Below are positions 1-10,572 of a DNA stretch of 38,925 nt, piece after piece. This DNA comes from Protostelium mycophagum (lineage: Eukaryota > Evosea > Variosea > Protosteliida > Protosteliaceae). How positions within the stretch are numbered: the stretch's first letter is position 1; the number at the start of each line of letters is the position of its first letter. Where the stretch lies: NCBI GenBank assembly GCA_002081555.1, contig MZNV01000428.1, forward strand, positions 1 through 38,925. The letters run 5' to 3'. The notes below the pieces were generated by a model. That model was not told the origin of the DNA, made no database searches, and saw only the letters and a program-made list of their open reading frames with translations. The translations under genes were made by a program, and so were the position numbers.

Positions 1-1
1 A

Positions 2-226
2 TGCGACATCAAGATCGTATCATCAGATGATATGAAAGTCATCATAGACGTCACTGTGGCCGCGACACATAGAACTGGTGTAGAGATGGAGGCTCTGACC
101 GCGGCATCTGCCGCTGCATTGACTGTATATGACATGTGCAAGGCCATCTCTAAAGACATGATCATCGAAGAGACGAGATTGATTTCCAAGACGGGTGGAA
201 AATCCGACTATAAAAACCAAGAGTAG
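2..226 (+). CDS. MOCS1: MoaC domain, C-terminal end (5' truncated by window edge)
   Basis: The frame opens at the window edge and ends with TAG at 224-226. The translation carries the MoaC hallmark stretch [25 protein letters not shown] followed by the conserved ending IRL-like [14 protein letters not shown]. MoaC-type cyclic pyranopterin monophosphate synthase acts in the first step of molybdenum cofactor biosynthesis; in many eukaryotes it is the C-terminal half of a MOCS1 protein. Only the last ~74 residues are visible, so whether a MoaA radical-SAM part precedes it cannot be told. The family match is strong; the fused status is unknown. Confidence 0.9.
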   Translation, partial: CDIKIVSSDDMKVIIDVTVAATHRTGVEMEALTAASAAALTVYDMCKAISKDMIIEETRLISKTGGKSDYKNQE

Positions 227-1129
227 AAGAAGATTTGAAACTCTCAAGTTTTTTGACAAATTTTGAAAGAAAAGAACAAAAAATTCTTTCGTTTCAGAGC
301 CATGAAATGTTTTTTGATGCATAGAAGGAAGGTGCCTCAATTGAGGGTCTTCGTATCGGCGAGTGGCATGTAGAATGAAGGCCTTTGTCAAAATGGACAA
401 CCAACACCCAAGCTTGCGTAAGTTGAGTTTTCCATTAGCACACTACCGAGAGCGCTGGAAGCGCAAAATCCAAGTGAACATATCCCGGGGGTGCCGTTGT
501 AGAATATCATCTCTTTTCCAATTCGAGGAAATCCTCATCATCTCGAGTCTCAACTTGATGAATTAATTGTCTTGGCGTCTCTTATCTAGAATCTCCTTAA
601 GTGCTGATTTGTAGGCCTGAGATTGGACAAAGAAGATCTCGCCAATGCACCTTTTGAATCAACACTCGAATCATCTCCACAAGAGAACATAAACTATATC
701 TTGATGGTGATCATCATGGCGAGAGAAGATGATCAAAACCATGGGTCAGTTCGTTCGCTGAAATGGAAATCTGCCCGGGTTAAAAGCTTCAAATCCAGTC
801 GACAGAGCAGAAGCGTCCTTGTTGAAGTGATAGTGAGGACCTTCCCCCATTCAAAGTCGATCAACGAGGTGTTGTTTTGGACCAGTCGAAATATCATTAG
901 AGGTGGGTGTCTCAGAAAGTTAGAGGGTGAATTTGGACGATTTGAGAGAATTGAAGATCATAAAGACAAGATCAGCGAAAGCGACGAGTGAAAAACTGAC
1001 CAACAAGTATACATAGACACTGAAAACAAGGTGAGCACCTCTAAAACGATTCATTTGCTTTCCTGAGCGATGGTGGATGATAATTTCCGCGAATTCAACA
1101 TTTACGTAAACGGAACTGAACCACATCAG
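227..1129. other. Spacer between MoaC end and vWA-RING gene; no supported gene
   Basis: About 900 bases with no recognisable gene. A 122-codon plus-strand reading frame lies at 623-991 and shorter ones at 363-566, but their translations show no domain I recognise and no clear codon pattern. A GTTGTAGA motif copy occurs near 497. Some of this must hold the 3' UTR of the MoaC gene and the promoter of the vWA gene. A second in-frame ATG for the vWA gene lies at 1070, directly behind an in-frame TGA. Confidence 0.4.
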
Positions 1130-3391
1130 ATGGCAAGAACCAGACAGACAGCGAGAAAATCTACAGGAGGAAAGGCACCTAGAGTACAAATCGCCACCAA
1201 AGGAAAGCTCGACAGTAGTAACTGCAACGTGAAATCCCCTGAAGTGCAGCAAGAGGATTTGGAAGAGCCGGAGGAAGTGAAGATCGATACAGAGGTCACT
1301 TACTCCACCAGCTTTTACGCACACTTCTTCGCTTCCAGTTTACAAGAACAAACGACTGAGACATTCAAATGTGGTGCTGCATCTTTCCTCGCGCCTGGCA
1401 TCACCTTCGACAAAAATGGACAGATGAATGTCCAGAATGAAGAGGTGACATTCACCAATCATATCAAGTTGAGACATCGAGGACATTTGGCTGATACGAT
1501 GCAGCAATGGGTCGGTGTCACTTTTGAGTCGAAGTTAGATGGTGATGGAGTTAAGAAACATGGAAGAGCTGCACTTGATCTAGTCATCTGCTTGGATGTA
1601 TCTGGTTCTATGGGTTGTCCGTGCGTATTCACGGCACCGTCGATCTGACTGAACCTTATAGCTTCGGACAGGGTGGGAATAGCACGAAATTGGCGGTTGC
1701 AAAGAAGGCCATCTCGGCCATCATCGATCAACTCAATGATGAAGACGCACTCTCCATCATCCTCTTCACTCATGTCCCGACAGTCGTCCTTCCTCTGACA
1801 AAAATGAGCGACACAAAGAGAAGCAACCTCAATACGATGATCAACAAATGGAGAGCGAGTAAGATATCTTTTCGATTGTCATCTAGATATCTTCACAGCA
1901 GCATGATGCCGACATCTCAGGAAACATGATTTATTTATTTCAATTGATGAATTGACAACTTCGCAGCTGGAGGAACGAATTTGACTGCCGCAGCTACCAC
2001 GGCATCCGATGTCTTAAAGGGGAGTCAAGAGAGACCTGACAGCTCCCGCAGAATATTCTTCCTCACAGGTATCATCGACATCCAACATAATGATTCCGAC
2101 TCATACATACATCCAGACATGGAGTCAGATGATTCTGATGAGAGGGGATTTTTGAATTTCGTGAACGAGGGCACGACATCCTCTGTCTGGACCACTGTCG
2201 TTGGTGTCGGACATGATTTGTCACAACACGTAATCAAGAGTATAAGTTCTACGCCTGGATGCAACTACAGTCTCGTCAGGTGTGTACACACGATGAGGTG
2301 GTCGTGACGCGTTGTAGATCAGCGGAGGAGTTCAAGTCTTTGATGGACGAAGAGTTTGGGTATCTTGTCAGTCCCATTGCCTGCAACATACAACTGCACG
2401 CAGCAACAGATTCGGGATTCAATTTTGCAGCTGCTTATGGATCTCCGGAGATAGAGGGTCAGAGTGGTGGGTTTCGATGACGTGACATGACATGACGTCG
2501 ATAGGTCAGACGATTGTCCTGTCAACTGAGTTTCCATCGATGAGAAATAACAAGGGTGAATGCAGAGGGGGAGTATTGCTCTTCCGCATGTCACCCACCG
2601 AAAATCAAAATGCGTCTCCAGCCTTGACGGTAACTGTACGCCAAAACCTGATCTCATATCCAAAAGGTCAACTACGAAGATCTACAAGGGATCAGCCACG
2701 AAGAGAAGATCGTCTTGCCTTTGAAAGGAGATGATAAAGCTGTCAGAAAAGCCGTAGCTCTGGTCCGGTACACTGATTTTGTGAGAGGTAAGATCATGTC
2801 GTGATATGTCGATGACGGATTGTAGATCATGCCATCTACATACAAAACAAATCACATGACAGCAAAACAAGCAGACGAGCAGCGGTCTCTGCCATGATCG
2901 ACTATATGAAACAGTAAGAATCTAGTGATGACGTCAAATGACGTGTGTCAGGGAGATGAAAGAAGTGGATGATATCAGCTTATCAAATGAGATAGAGACA
3001 CTCTGTGGCTATCTGGCCATGGAGCCTGTCATCAAAGGTGACAGCAACATGTCCTATCTGACATGTCTGACGCGAACAGAACATGAGAAGAAGAGGGAAG
3101 GTGGCCAGATCGACGAGCCTGAAGCAAAGCGCCCAGAATTGTCCAAAGAAGACAAGATCGAAGACAACAACTGCTGTGTGATTTGTCTGAGCGAGGTCAG
3201 AGCTTAACAATCTTTTGGCCTTGCTCCAATATTTTGTGTGAAGGTTGTTGACTGATATATAACAGAAGAAGAGTGTGGTGTTGAGACCTTGCAACCATAT
3301 GTGTCTTTGTGTCGGGTGCTCCGACCAGAATTTGGACGAATGCCCTCTGTGCAGAAAGCCAATCAAAGAGAAGATCAAAGTCTTCGCTTGA
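1130..3391 (+). CDS. vWA-RING protein with histone H3 N-terminal tail mimic
   Basis: Nine exons splice into a 617-residue frame; introns are 1621-1661, 1859-1966, 2280-2317, 2467-2504, 2630-2666, 2788-2825, 2914-2951 and 3196-3265. From ATG 1130 the protein begins M-ARTRQTARKSTGGKAPR then VQIATK, matching 20 of the first 23 residues of mature histone H3 (changes K4R, K18V, L20I). An acidic linker follows. A von Willebrand factor A domain starts near residue 150 with a MIDAS motif DVSGSMG at about 156. The C-terminus (about 569-610) is a RING finger, C-x2-C then PCNHMCLCVGCS and CPLC, so it is probably an E3 ubiquitin ligase. No H3 histone fold follows the tail. An in-frame ATG at 1070 in better context would add 20 residues and bury the mimic, so the start is uncertain. 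The first acceptor (1661) is also a choice among options. AATAAA follows the stop at 3394-3399. Confidence 0.85.
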
Positions 3392-3393
3392 TC

Positions 3394-3399
3394 AATAAA
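3394..3399 (+). terminator. Poly(A) signal of vWA-RING gene
   Basis: AATAAA begins two bases after the TGA stop (3389-3391), implying a very short 3' UTR. The next gene ends on the opposite strand at 3505, so the two 3' ends converge. Confidence 0.6.
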
Positions 3400-3504
3400 A
3401 ATGCTACATGTAAATTCTAATATGCAAGTCGGTATTGCACAAATAAACCAGAAGTCTGAACAACAAGATTTGAATGAGCTTTATAATTATTTATGTTTTC
3501 AGTT

Positions 3505-6401
3505 TCAAAATAACAACGTCTGCAGTATTTGTTCCGTTGTAGATCGGTCCATCTTTCGTATTCCGTAAGATGCCGATTCTTCCCGCCAAAATTCTCCCGC
3601 GTTCTCCACGGACCTCTTCAAGTTCTTCAGACGAGGAGCGTCCATACTCAAAATATCCAGAGCTTCGATCAATCTGTTTTTAGTGAATATTTATTCATTC
3701 TTTGGACACCAAAGGATATTTCACTTCTGCCATAACTCGATCTACCCAAATCTTTTCTTTATAGACAGAAAATATATTTGTGCGAAAATTGACAAAAAAA
3801 ATTGTACAAAAAATAAAAATATAAAATTATACTCTCTGAACAGTGACTCGGGCGTAAGGATGAAAGGCTTGAACAATGAGATCAGCGCTTTCATATCGTA
3901 ATGAAACTGTTTAGACGCATTCAAATGAAAATGGAACTTGGTCACGATCTGTTGCATCACGTGACCACTCAAAGTGTGTGCGACGGAACTGTGATGACGT
4001 CATCACTTCATGATGTCCATCTACTACTCGACATGAAAACTCACCGCCATAACTTTCTGAAGGATGAGGGGTTAAGACTATCCTGCATGACTCGAAGTCT
4101 GCCTCTGGTGAGGTGGAGTGCCTCGGAAAATTCTGGGGAAATTTCATACGGGTCTGGTGACGTCATCTTCCCATCGATCATGACATGGGTCGACGTCCAC
4201 ACTCTTTTTCTGAAATAATCTCTGGTGTATTCCTGGAACAACCTATACATCGTGAATCTACAGTGTTGTAGATATCTCAAAGGTCTTGGATGTGCATCTA
4301 CAACGAGGACTTACTTTGTGGTGAGATTGGAGAGACCTGAAATGATTTCATCCCTCTGTTCTTTGAATACCACCGCCGTCTTCTCGAAGACCGATCCTTG
4401 TACCTGAAATTTCACTTAGATTTCACCCAATTTTCCGTTCAGTTCCGCCGATTGTAGACGTGAATTTACGATGAAAAGTCGACTCACATCCATCAAGGTC
4501 AGTTGTTTGTTTGGTTCTTGTCTCTGTTGTCTATACAATTGAATCTCCAAAAACACCTGAAGTTTCGCATCAACATCAATTTCTCTTCTGTATCAAAATC
4601 TCTTTTTCCGAGAAATTTCCGAAAATAAAATGAAATTTCAGGGAAAACTCACGATCTGGTCACCCCAATCCCGGACTACTTTTCCGACATACCGTAAAGA
4701 ATTGACATATTGTGAATATCTCTTCAATACTTCATCAGAATGCGCGACACCCGTCGACCATTTGAATGCGTAAGACGAATTTTCACTGATCTTTCAGGTA
4801 TCAGAAATGTCAAGATGTGATGACGTCATCACCTCTTCGTAAAAATCTTCGAGCAGGACGATGAGGATTTTTTCCCAGAAAGTGAATCTGTGGGCTACAT
4901 TGTGCAATAACTTCATCCTTTCTGTCATTTTTCAGGGAACTTTCTGCGAATTTGACCGTGAAATTTCGTGGAAATTTCGAGGGAAGATCGAATTTTTTTT
5001 TTGCTACAATGGCACTGGAGACTTGGCGAATTTTGAATGCATGAGATGGCAATTTGCGAGATTTGCGAAGCATTTATTGCAGGATAGTCAGATTCCCACT
5101 TCCCGGTAATGAACACGTTAATTACCGAGATTTTTAACGTGAATCTGACAAACTCTGCAATATCTACTGGAGGAAGAAAAGTTTTTTGTCTTGCGACTTG
5201 ACCACATTTTCTATGATGTTGTGAATATTTGTATTTGCAGCTTTGCTGCAATCACAAAACACTCTGCTAAACCCTAAACCCTATACCCATCTACTGAAAT
5301 ACAGAACGGATTGATTATTAATATATACCTGTCTCTGTGTGCAATAAAATGATCAAGTCCTCTGCAACAACTGGAATGCACCAGATGTCGACGTCTTTGA
5401 GGGACTCTTGATATCTGGGCCGCCAGCAGTTCTCATCCTTCATCTTTTGCATCAACTTCTTCTGTACATCTGTACGGTTTGAGTTGTAGTTTGTCATAAC
5501 GCGTTGTAGTTTGTCAAAGCGAGAATTGGCGGGAAATTTGGATATTTGAATTACATTGTGCTTCTTCTTTCATCCACTGGTCGAAGACATTTTGGTCGCC
5601 CGTAAAAACCTGAAAATTCAGCGAATTTTCACGTAAATTTCCGGAATCTCACCTCCAACACCGACATATTGTCGTACAGTTCCGATTTTTCCCTGAGTTT
5701 TCCGTCAAAAAACACCCATCTACAACGAGACACTTACTTTCCCGCCTGATTTGACCCCCATACAGCGGGTAATTTGTTGGGATATTCATGCTGTTCTTCT
5801 AATGTCTTTGAGAAGTGCACAGCCTCGTTGATAGTGTGATAAAAAATGGCGGGAACGGATATCATCCTATTCGAATGAGAAATTCTGTCGACGGACTACA
5901 ACGAGTCACCTGGGGAGGTCGTGACGTAATTTGAGATTGATAGCTCGGACGAGTCCTTTAATGAATTCTTCCTGGAAATTTCAATTCACAATTTCAAACT
6001 TTGTTATTATTATTATTAATATTATTTTTGTGGAGTTTTATTATTTTTGTTTTTACAATTATTTGCAAACTTTTTCAAGTCTTTTTAACATAAAAAGCGG
6101 AAGAATTTTAAAATGATAACAATGATAAAGAATACCTTGGCATCATAATATCCTGCCCCCCCACTGTTCAACAAAGGTTGTACCTGATGACGTCATCACC
6201 ATCGAAATTTCTCCGAAATCTCGTGGAGAACTCACCTTCATATTAAGAAAATCAGAATGACTGGAGATGAGTTGTAGAACGTGGCTGAAGAACCATTCGG
6301 GCTTCTCCGGTCGATTTGTCGATTTTTCACCTTCAAAATGGTATTTAAATCGAGTGATTATGGGTTTCATCATAAGCTCCATGGGCCATAATGAGGGTAA
6401 C
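3505..6401 (-). CDS. RINT1: RINT1/TIP20-family ER-Golgi tethering subunit (N-terminus unresolved)
   Basis: The RINT1/TIP20 domain is read through about eleven exons. Landmarks, from high to low coordinate: TRFKYHFEG..TNRPEKPEWFFSHV (6143-6401), EEFIKGLVRAINLKLRHDLP (~5940), YHTINEAVHFSKTL (~5830), YVGKVVRDWGDQVFLEIQL (4520-4700), SPEFSEALHLTRGRLRVMQDSL (~4100), then KQFHYDMKALISLFKPF and PESLFRELIEALDIL, ending at TGA 3505-3507. Family members sit in the Dsl1/NRZ complex, which tethers Golgi-derived vesicles at the ER with SNAREs. The last intron is 3674-3832. Upstream of 6401 I could not find the usual N-terminal coiled-coil exons, so the true start is missing from this model and may lie as far up as ~6640. 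The family assignment is secure; individual middle exons (4860-5340) are less so. Confidence 0.8.
5268..5288. repeat. Interstitial telomere-like repeat
   Basis: Two copies of TAAACCC plus a degenerate third (TATACCC) lie in an intron of the RINT1 gene. The unit matches the TTTAGGG-type telomere repeat on the minus strand. It is too short to be a telomere. Confidence 0.4.
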
Positions 6402-6944
6402 CTGGCATCACCCCCTCCCTCCCTCTCTAATCTACAACGATCAAATGATGCTTTTTTAATTTTATTTCTTTTTTTTATTGAGTGAAAGATTCCTGGAAAA
6501 AGGGTAGAAATTTCAAAGAAAATTATTTACGTCTTTTGTAACAATAGGAGGAGGTTGAAATGATAGTGGAATCTCCCAAAGTGGACCTCAGTGGACCCAG
6601 CACCCGGACTATTTGTGGTCCATTGTAGTTTGTCAAGATCGGCTATGAACCGTCTACAACGGTCAGAATTCAGAAAAAGATACTCTGAGACGAAAAGATA
6701 TTTAGCTAATGTAGCAGTTGCACAATCCGCGGTAAGTACCGTGATTTCGCGTTACCACACCGTAAACATTTGTATGTAGAAACAAAGTTTTACACAAAAG
6801 ATAAAAAACAAGCCGACACCAAAAGTGCAGTGCAATCTGAGGCATTTCACCAGCATATTGGCTACAAGGAGCTCTCTTATCTCATATCAATAATGTCTAA
6901 ATGGACCTGCCGGCGACAATTCTGTCGGCGGTATATAAAAATCC
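6402..6944. other. Spacer, possibly with 5' exons of the RINT1 gene
   Basis: No domain is recognisable. It contains T-rich tracts (6445-6480), GTTGTAGA-type motifs on the minus strand (~6432, ~6653), and a CGGTA-AG-TACCG palindrome at 6730-6741. The unresolved start of the RINT1 gene probably lies here. Confidence 0.35.
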
Positions 6945-7876
6945 TCACATCTTGAGTGCATTGGTGACCAGATTAGACAGTGCTTCTACATATGTCTTCA
7001 CCATCTTCTTGAGGTGATTGATCTTGGTATGCTCTAATCGCTTGTAGATATCTGACAGTTGAAATAGATTCTCCATGGCAACCTGCACATGTCAACTCTT
7101 GAGTCACGTGATCATCATGTCTTAATTTTTTTTGTTTTTTGTTATTTTTTTTTGCTTTTTGGATTTATTTCTCTTCCTTGAAAATATGAATTCACAAATA
7201 GTTAGTGAAAATCCACCTCTATGGGTGGTATGCCGTCTGTCTGCTTCTCTGAATGTCCATCACCGGCCTCTCTAAGAGCTCTCATGGTGGCTTCCTTCAA
7301 TTTGTCTATAGATACCAAAGCTTGCTTTATTTGTTAATCATCATGATCATTAATGTCGTTGTTCTTTTGGTGCAAACAATGGGGAGTACAAGATATCCGA
7401 TTTTGGATAAAGAGAATGCAAGAGAATAATGAATTGAAAATTGATTCTTACGACGTAGAACTGAGTGTTCGACATGTTCTTGATTGATGAATTGAGCTCT
7501 TCAGAAATGTCGGCGATGGTCGAATGTGATGAGTTCAGTGTTTCTGTGGCTTTTTGTATTTCCTTTGTTTCCTTCTCTATATCAGCAAGAGAAGATAGAG
7601 CTTCTTTCATCTCCACAATTCCTTTTTCATGATCAGTTGATCTGATCAACTCAAGATGATAATCTTCTACCTTGCTTGATTGTCTGTGGATGATCGACAT
7701 TGGCTTTTTTCACCTGATGAGATCAGCGAAAGGACATGTTCGACACGTACCATTGACTCCAAAGACTTAATTCGATTCTCATTCTCCTCGATCGCAGTTG
7801 CGATTCGAGTGGTGAGATCGTGGGAATTGTCAAAGTGTTCGTTTAAGTACGCTGAGACTGCATCATGTTGTGACAT
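6945..7876 (-). CDS. Coiled-coil protein, family unknown
   Basis: Four exons give about 210 residues starting MSQHDAVSAYLNEHFDNS (ATG at 7874-7876) and ending at TGA 6945-6947. A phase-0 intron (~7680-7750) joins KSLESM to VEDYHLEL; later exons read QALVSIDKLKEATMRALREAG (~7230-7320) and VAMENLFQLSDIYKRLEHT (6948-7082). The whole chain is predicted alpha-helical with heptad-like leucine and isoleucine spacing and many Glu/Lys residues, with no signal peptide or membrane segment. It recalls short coiled-coil subunits of tethering, kinetochore or BORC-like complexes, but I cannot assign it. Its 5' end is 388 bp from the divergent SERP1 gene, so a shared promoter region is possible. Confidence 0.65.
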
Positions 7877-8264
7877 CCCGAGCTGTCCCTTGTGATTGTG
7901 TTGATAATCGAAAATTAAATTAAAAAAAAGCTACAAAATGTTTTATTTTCATTTCAACAGATATAAAATGACCCAACAATTACAAAGCTGAGATATTGCC
8001 TCATAATTCTCGTCGTATTTGTTGATGCATGACTTCGATCAGTTCCAAATCGGTCATTCTGATCAGAAAAGTGAAGAATACCTGTGACGTTTTTGTCTGA
8101 ACACCAAGCTTTGAGAAGAGAAATATCAGTGGAAATTCGGGTAAGTTTAAATAATTATTCGACAAACTACAATCCTCTTCATTTTTCTGCGACACGTGTC
8201 CTCGATCTGCAACGATCTTCATTCAGTCCTTCATTCGTAGTATCGATCAGCAGAGAATATTTAA
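7877..8264. other. Divergent intergenic region (coiled-coil gene / SERP1)
   Basis: A 388-bp spacer between two divergent start codons. A 73-codon minus-strand frame at 8001-8222 has no recognisable domain and is probably chance. No TATA box or other clear promoter element was identified. Confidence 0.35.
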
Positions 8265-8653
8265 ATGGTACGTGGTGACATTCTAAAGGTCAAAAAATGC
8301 ACTCTATCTCACCTTTATAGACATCCAGAAAGGTTCAACAGAGAATAGACAAGTTCGATGAGAACGTCAACAAGCGAGGGAACGTCTCTGCCGTCTCTGT
8401 GAGTCTCATTACTAGCAGTTGAAAGCTGTTGTCGTCTAACACTGCTACAGAAGAAGGCAGACAAGGCCCCCGTCGGACCCCTCGTCCTTGGAGTCCTCAT
8501 CTTCGTCGTTATCGGTTCAGGTGAGCTTCTATTGTATATTCTTTTTGAATCTATCGCTTTTCCAATGTAAACTCATGAGATATACACTATGTTTCGTTCA
8601 ACCTCATTTTCTGATGAAATGAAGCCCTTCTCCAAATATTCAAGGGACAATAA
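8265..8653 (+). CDS. SERP1: SERP1/RAMP4, ribosome-associated ER membrane protein
   Basis: Four tiny exons (8265-8267, 8321-8398, 8451-8520, 8625-8653) encode 59 residues. The first coding exon is only the ATG. The protein has the family layout: an N-terminal basic stretch with IDKFDENVNKRGNVSAVSKK (compare KRGNV in animal and yeast members), then KAPVGPLVLGVLIFVVIGSALLQIF, a single C-terminal transmembrane segment. RAMP4/SERP1 associates with the Sec61 translocon and stabilises membrane proteins during ER stress. The family is normally 60-75 residues, so this is full length. The stop TAA at 8651-8653 lies inside AATAAA (8649-8654). The gene converges on CDC6 with a 79-bp gap. Confidence 0.88.
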
Positions 8654-8654
8654 A
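8649..8654 (+). terminator. Poly(A) signal overlapping SERP1 stop codon
   Basis: AATAAA at 8649-8654 contains the TAA stop, so the 3' UTR must be very short. The convergent CDC6 gene shows the same arrangement. Confidence 0.5.
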
Positions 8655-8732
8655 AAGAGCCGCACCGTCTGGACCTAACCGCCCAGGCAGTACTGTAAAT
8701 CACCTCCATAAACAGAATCGGCAATGCTTTCT

Positions 8733-10446
8733 TTATTTCGATAAAAGATTACTCAAAACTCTGATGTCTTTGAGAGCTTGCATCACTGTCTCTTCTGAGA
8801 CACGAAGGGCAAAAGTTCTTGCCATGAAATCCTTCTGTTTCCCAACCAATGTGACTGCTTCTAAGCTTCCGCAGAGATCTGGAACCTCACTCTCCATACT
8901 GGGAATATTTATCATCTTACAGTTATTCTTGTATCCATCGCGCAGCTGGATGTGTTAGTGTCTAATCTGCTCATGTTCGATCTGTCGTGGTGATGGAAAA
9001 AAGAGAGAGGGGAAGGTAATCGAACCCTGTACCCCACCTGTTTTCCTGTCATAGGCTTCTTGTTTCCTCTTGACCACAACAGCATTGTCACCAGCAACAG
9101 CTGACAATGTATAGACAGCGACCTGAGCTCTTCTGCAACAGGATCGTATAATAATTCTGTACAGACAGCCTTCATCTGGTTGATGCTGATCGTTGTAACT
9201 GTCTCATCCTCTGCCATCTTTTCTTCCAACTGTGATCATCACTTTTGGCACTCAGACACACAGAATGTGCTGATCATATCGCAAGAACAAGATCCGCTGC
9301 AATACTCACTTTCTGAATAGCTTTCCTACAGATGTCGATCACCATGCGGACATCTCCTGATCGTGATGCAACGGTTGAAGCGAGCAGATTGATGGCCAAG
9401 GGGTCGAAGATGGGCTTATGTCCTTCTATTGTCCGAGGCATTCTGTTCTGTATGATCTTCACGATCTCTTCTTTTGTGTAGCCGCGGAAGTGCATCAGCT
9501 TGGGCTCACCTGTAACATCTCAGTATAAATATTAAAGATAGTCAGATTTTAAAGATCTGTTTGGACTGTTTTTGGAATTACGGTTCTGTACCGCACTTTT
9601 TTACGGTTACAACCGCACCTTTTAGAAGATCTGAACAACCACAATAGTTTTGGCAGAAAATCAAAGCTCACATTTGATCATGCTGAGGAGAGGTATTCGT
9701 TCTGTCATGTCTAAAGCGTTGGCGATACCCACCACCAATATACGACTTCCTTCGAGGGTAAGACATCAGATCTACATCGTTGTAGAGACCCACCTTTTAC
9801 AAGTGTCCAGCCGAAGATTTCTGCCAGTTCTGTCTGTAGTTTTCTGGGATCATTCAATTTTTTTCTTTCGATTTTTTGTAATTTACTCACTTTTTGCCCG
9901 CCACTAACAGTTGATCGATCTCATCCAGAAAAATAATGCTAAAATCATCAGCTCACTCATGGAATCATATCAAACATACTTGGTGATCTTCCTCTTTCGG
10001 CCATGTAAAAATTGTGTGACGTCCAATGCACACTCAAATTCCTGATCAGCCTTCAAAAATGAGCCGATCGTTTTGTACACTTGTTTTCGATCAGAGGCCA
10101 GCAACATACAATTAAGAAGTATGGTTTTGATCGTAGCCACATCCTCTAGGGCGCTTCTGATGGCTGATACTGTGGCTGTCTTTCCCGTACCAGGACGTCC
10201 GGAAATATAGAGTGAGGAGGAAGTATTTGATTTCATATTTTCGACGATCCAATCTTGAATCTCTTGACGGTCATCTTCTCTTCCAGGGAGAAACTCTGGC
10301 TCATCGTGGAGTGAGAATGTTTTATAGGCGGCATCAATCATAGCCTTGACGCCGTTTTCGTTAGAAGAGTCATTTCTAGACTTCTTTGTCTTTTTGATCT
10401 CCTCTTTTGGTGAGCTGGGCTCGATCTTCCTCTTTCGAGTGCTCAT
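8733..10446 (-). CDS. CDC6: CDC6 replication licensing AAA+ ATPase
   Basis: CDC6 loads MCM2-7 onto ORC-bound origins. The N-terminus (MSTRKRKIEPSSPK from ATG 10446) has a basic nuclear-localisation-like patch and a SPxK CDK-type site. The AAA+ domain shows Walker A GRPGTGKT (~10200), Walker B IIFLDEID (~9925), then FGWTLVKG and SRILVVGIANALDMTERI. The lid RGYTKEEIVKIIQNRM and SGDVRMVIDICRKAI follow. The C-terminal winged-helix region includes MKAVCTEL and SLSIHCQLLLVTMLLWSRG, spliced to LRDGYKNNCKMINIPSMESEVPDLC, and ends LKDIRVLSNLLSK. There is no BAH domain and the N-terminus is short, which favours CDC6 over ORC1. An alternative in-frame start at 10482 adds 12 residues. The stop (8733-8735) overlaps AATAAA. 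The intron before LRDGYK has a good CACTAAC branch-point-like sequence next to its acceptor. Confidence 0.9.
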
Positions 10447-10488
10447 TTTTGATCCTCCAGGAAAGAATGACATCTCTCTCAAATTGAA

Positions 10489-10499
10489 TTTTCCCGCGC
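10489..10499. promoter_or_regulatory. E2F/MBF-like site in the CDC6-KATNB1 divergent promoter
   Basis: TTTTCCCGCGC lies 42 bp upstream of the CDC6 start at 10446, inside the ~126-bp gap before the divergent KATNB1 start at 10573. It matches the E2F consensus TTTSSCGC. CDC6 is a classical E2F target at G1/S in animals. Binding here is inferred only, and related GGCGGGAA sequences are common elsewhere in the window. Confidence 0.45.
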
Positions 10500-10572
10500 T
10501 TCAATCTTCCGCATCATCCTTCCACATATCACCAAGAGGCTAGCAACCATTGAGCCTGCAAAGCGAGACACC

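Noticed and set aside
623-991. 122-codon plus-strand ORF
   Set aside because: No recognised domain and no support from splice signals or neighbours. It may be chance.
1130-1210. Genuine histone H3 gene or H3 pseudogene
   Set aside because: Only the tail is present; the sequence continues in frame into a vWA-RING protein, and no histone-fold coding is found nearby.
5710-5760. An apparent 18-nt intron GTAAGTGTCTCGTTGTAG in the RINT1 gene
   Set aside because: A second in-phase acceptor 27 nt further on gives a 45-nt intron, which matches the 37-60 nt length of the other introns. The CGTTGTAG is then inside the intron.
6001-6080. A/T-rich tract as possible repeat or origin
   Set aside because: It lies in a RINT1 intron and is simple T-rich sequence with no repeat unit.
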